From: Nitrospirota bacterium
GTDB taxonomy: Bacteria; Nitrospirota; Thermodesulfovibrionia; Thermodesulfovibrionales; SM23-35
Assembly: GCA_013388435.1 (NCBI GenBank)
Contig: JACAFE010000048.1
Location: forward strand, 1 to 45,102
Reading direction: 5' to 3'
Length of the DNA stretch: 45,102 bases
A program made the translations under genes and the position numbers. Positions 44,478 to 45,102 of this stretch are shown one piece after another. The notes beneath the pieces are model-generated. The model was not told the DNA's origin and ran no database searches. It saw nothing but the letters and a program-made list of their open reading frames with translations. Position 1 is the first letter of the stretch. The number at the start of each line of letters is the position of its first letter.

Positions 44478-44915
44478 ATGAAACTGAGTTTTGAAGATAT
44501 TAAAAAGATTATACCCCAGCGTTTTCCATTCATCATGATTGATAAAATTATTGATATTGAACCAGGCAAATCTGCAACAGCAATAAAAAATATTTCAGGA
44601 AATGATATCTTTTTTTTGGGTCATTTCCCTGATAAAGCAGTTATGCCCGGGGCTGCAATTATTGAAGCAATGGCACAGGCATCTATAGTGCTTTTTGCAA
44701 CAGCAAAAGGTGATGGAAACGGTAAACCTCAAATATATCTCTTTGGTTCGGTAAAAGCCCGTTTTCACCATCCTGTTTTTCCCGGTGATCAACTTATAAT
44801 TAAAGTTGAGAACGTAAAGTCCCTCCCAAATGGAGCATATGTTTCAGGAGAAGCTTTTGTAGATGAAAAAAAAGTATCGGAGGCTGAATTAGTATTCAGT
44901 GTGCAAAATGAATAA
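44478..44915 (+). CDS. 3-hydroxyacyl-ACP dehydratase (FabZ-type)
   Basis: This 145-residue hot-dog-fold dehydratase has IPQRFPFIMIDKI, the catalytic histidine in GHFPDKAVMPG and the glutamate in AAIIEAMAQAS, then VKARFHHPVFPGDQL. It would remove water from 3-hydroxyacyl-ACP made in the same locus. I choose ATG 44478 because TTGGAG lies nine bases upstream and the family motif follows soon; the open frame extends back to 44412 over a non-conserved stretch that overlaps the previous gene. It overlaps the next gene by 8 bp. Confidence 0.92.
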   Translation: MKLSFEDIKKIIPQRFPFIMIDKIIDIEPGKSATAIKNISGNDIFFLGHFPDKAVMPGAAIIEAMAQASIVLFATAKGDGNGKPQIYLFGSVKARFHHPVFPGDQLIIKVENVKSLPNGAYVSGEAFVDEKKVSEAELVFSVQNE

Positions 44916-45102
44916 AACAAGAGTTGTAATAACAGGGCTGGGAGTTGTTTCATCAATTGGAATCGGATGGCAGGAATTCTGGAGAAATCTTCTTTCTGGA
45001 AAATCTGGAATAAGTCCTGTAACTGCCTTTGACACATCAAAGCACTTTACACATAATGGAGGGCAGATAAAGGATTTTATTTTTGAAAAATATTTTCCAG
45101 AA
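44908..45102 (+). CDS. Second beta-ketoacyl-ACP synthase, cut by window end
   Basis: The first 65 codons (RVVITGLGVVSSIGIGWQEF, then FDTSKHFTHNGGQIKDF) match the N-terminus of FabF-family ketosynthases and resemble the gene at 43187. The start ATG overlaps the fabZ-like stop (ATGAATAA), so translation is coupled. The active-site region lies beyond the window, so it is unknown whether this copy has a complete Cys-His-His triad. Confidence 0.85.
   Translation, partial: MNKTRVVITGLGVVSSIGIGWQEFWRNLLSGKSGISPVTAFDTSKHFTHNGGQIKDFIFEKYFPE

Overview
The window reads as a low-GC, gene-dense chromosome segment from an anaerobic or microaerophilic Gram-negative bacterium. The Gram-negative evidence is the SurA-like periplasmic chaperones, a GspA/GspB (ExeA/ExeB)-type pair, FabZ and ribosomal protein bS21. 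The anaerobic evidence is a multi-FeS, selenocysteine-containing NAD-linked formate dehydrogenase beside formate-THF ligase, an electron-transfer flavoprotein alpha subunit with a two-cluster ferredoxin domain, and a four-cysteine family-4 uracil-DNA glycosylase. An NrpR-like nitrogen regulator next to a single-domain glutamate synthase and several PilZ proteins would suit Nitrospirota- or Desulfobacterota-type anaerobes. No rRNA or other marker gene settles this, so the assignment is inference.

Layout. 1-2.7 kb is accessory-looking: a Schlafen/AlbA_2-type ATP-binding protein, a DprA/SLOG-like protein and a gene-poor gap. 2.7-5.7 kb (minus) is etfB-etfA-fabD. 5.8-8.2 kb (minus) is gspB-gspA. 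8.5-9.4 kb holds an 80-residue orphan and an RRM-protein/rpsU pair with a hairpin leader. 9.6-14.5 kb has transketolase, a cyclophilin-fold protein, an SRPBCC protein, a DUF523/DUF1722 protein and an acyl-CoA dehydrogenase. 14.6-22.3 kb (minus) has a zinc-ribbon PilZ protein, a LuxR regulator with a degenerate receiver, queD, hpt, hemB, a HesB/IscA protein, an NrpR-like regulator, a GltB-type FMN protein and a RecA-like/Xre/cupin fusion regulator. 22.5-28.5 kb (plus) is a tight run: pgeF, tsaE, nadK, udg, a SurA-like protein and an 810-residue envelope protein built on a 17-residue periodic coiled coil. 28.5-30.1 kb (minus) is purN and a second SurA-like gene. 30.3-37.6 kb (plus) is the formate module: NuoE-like, NuoF-like, FdhA with Sec, a cyclic-nucleotide-binding-domain protein and Fhs. 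37.7-41.5 kb has an HDAC-family deacetylase, NfeD protease, slipin and a VTT-domain membrane protein. 41.6-45.1 kb has a long unexplained leader, a PilZ-methyltransferase fusion, a ketosynthase lacking both catalytic histidines, FabZ and the start of a second ketosynthase.

How the genes work together. The formate module should interconvert CO2 and formate with NAD(H), possibly with ferredoxin, and activate formate onto tetrahydrofolate, as in the methyl branch of the Wood-Ljungdahl pathway. PurN consumes the same formyl-THF. EtfAB and the acyl-CoA dehydrogenase form a likely electron-transfer unit. The pgeF-to-coiled-coil run joins housekeeping genes to envelope folding factors. The right end looks like the start of a c-di-GMP-linked fatty-acid or polyketide-type locus that continues past the window.

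The most noteworthy points are: (1) the coiled-coil protein with 25 uninterrupted 17-residue units and a divergent parvulin-like C-terminus; (2) the PilZ-methyltransferase/atypical ketosynthase locus; (3) the in-frame UGA with a clear bacterial SECIS hairpin in fdhA; (4) the degenerate RecA/KaiC-like-Xre-cupin regulator; and (5) an RRM-rpsU operon with a leader hairpin, an arrangement known from cold-regulated cyanobacterial loci.
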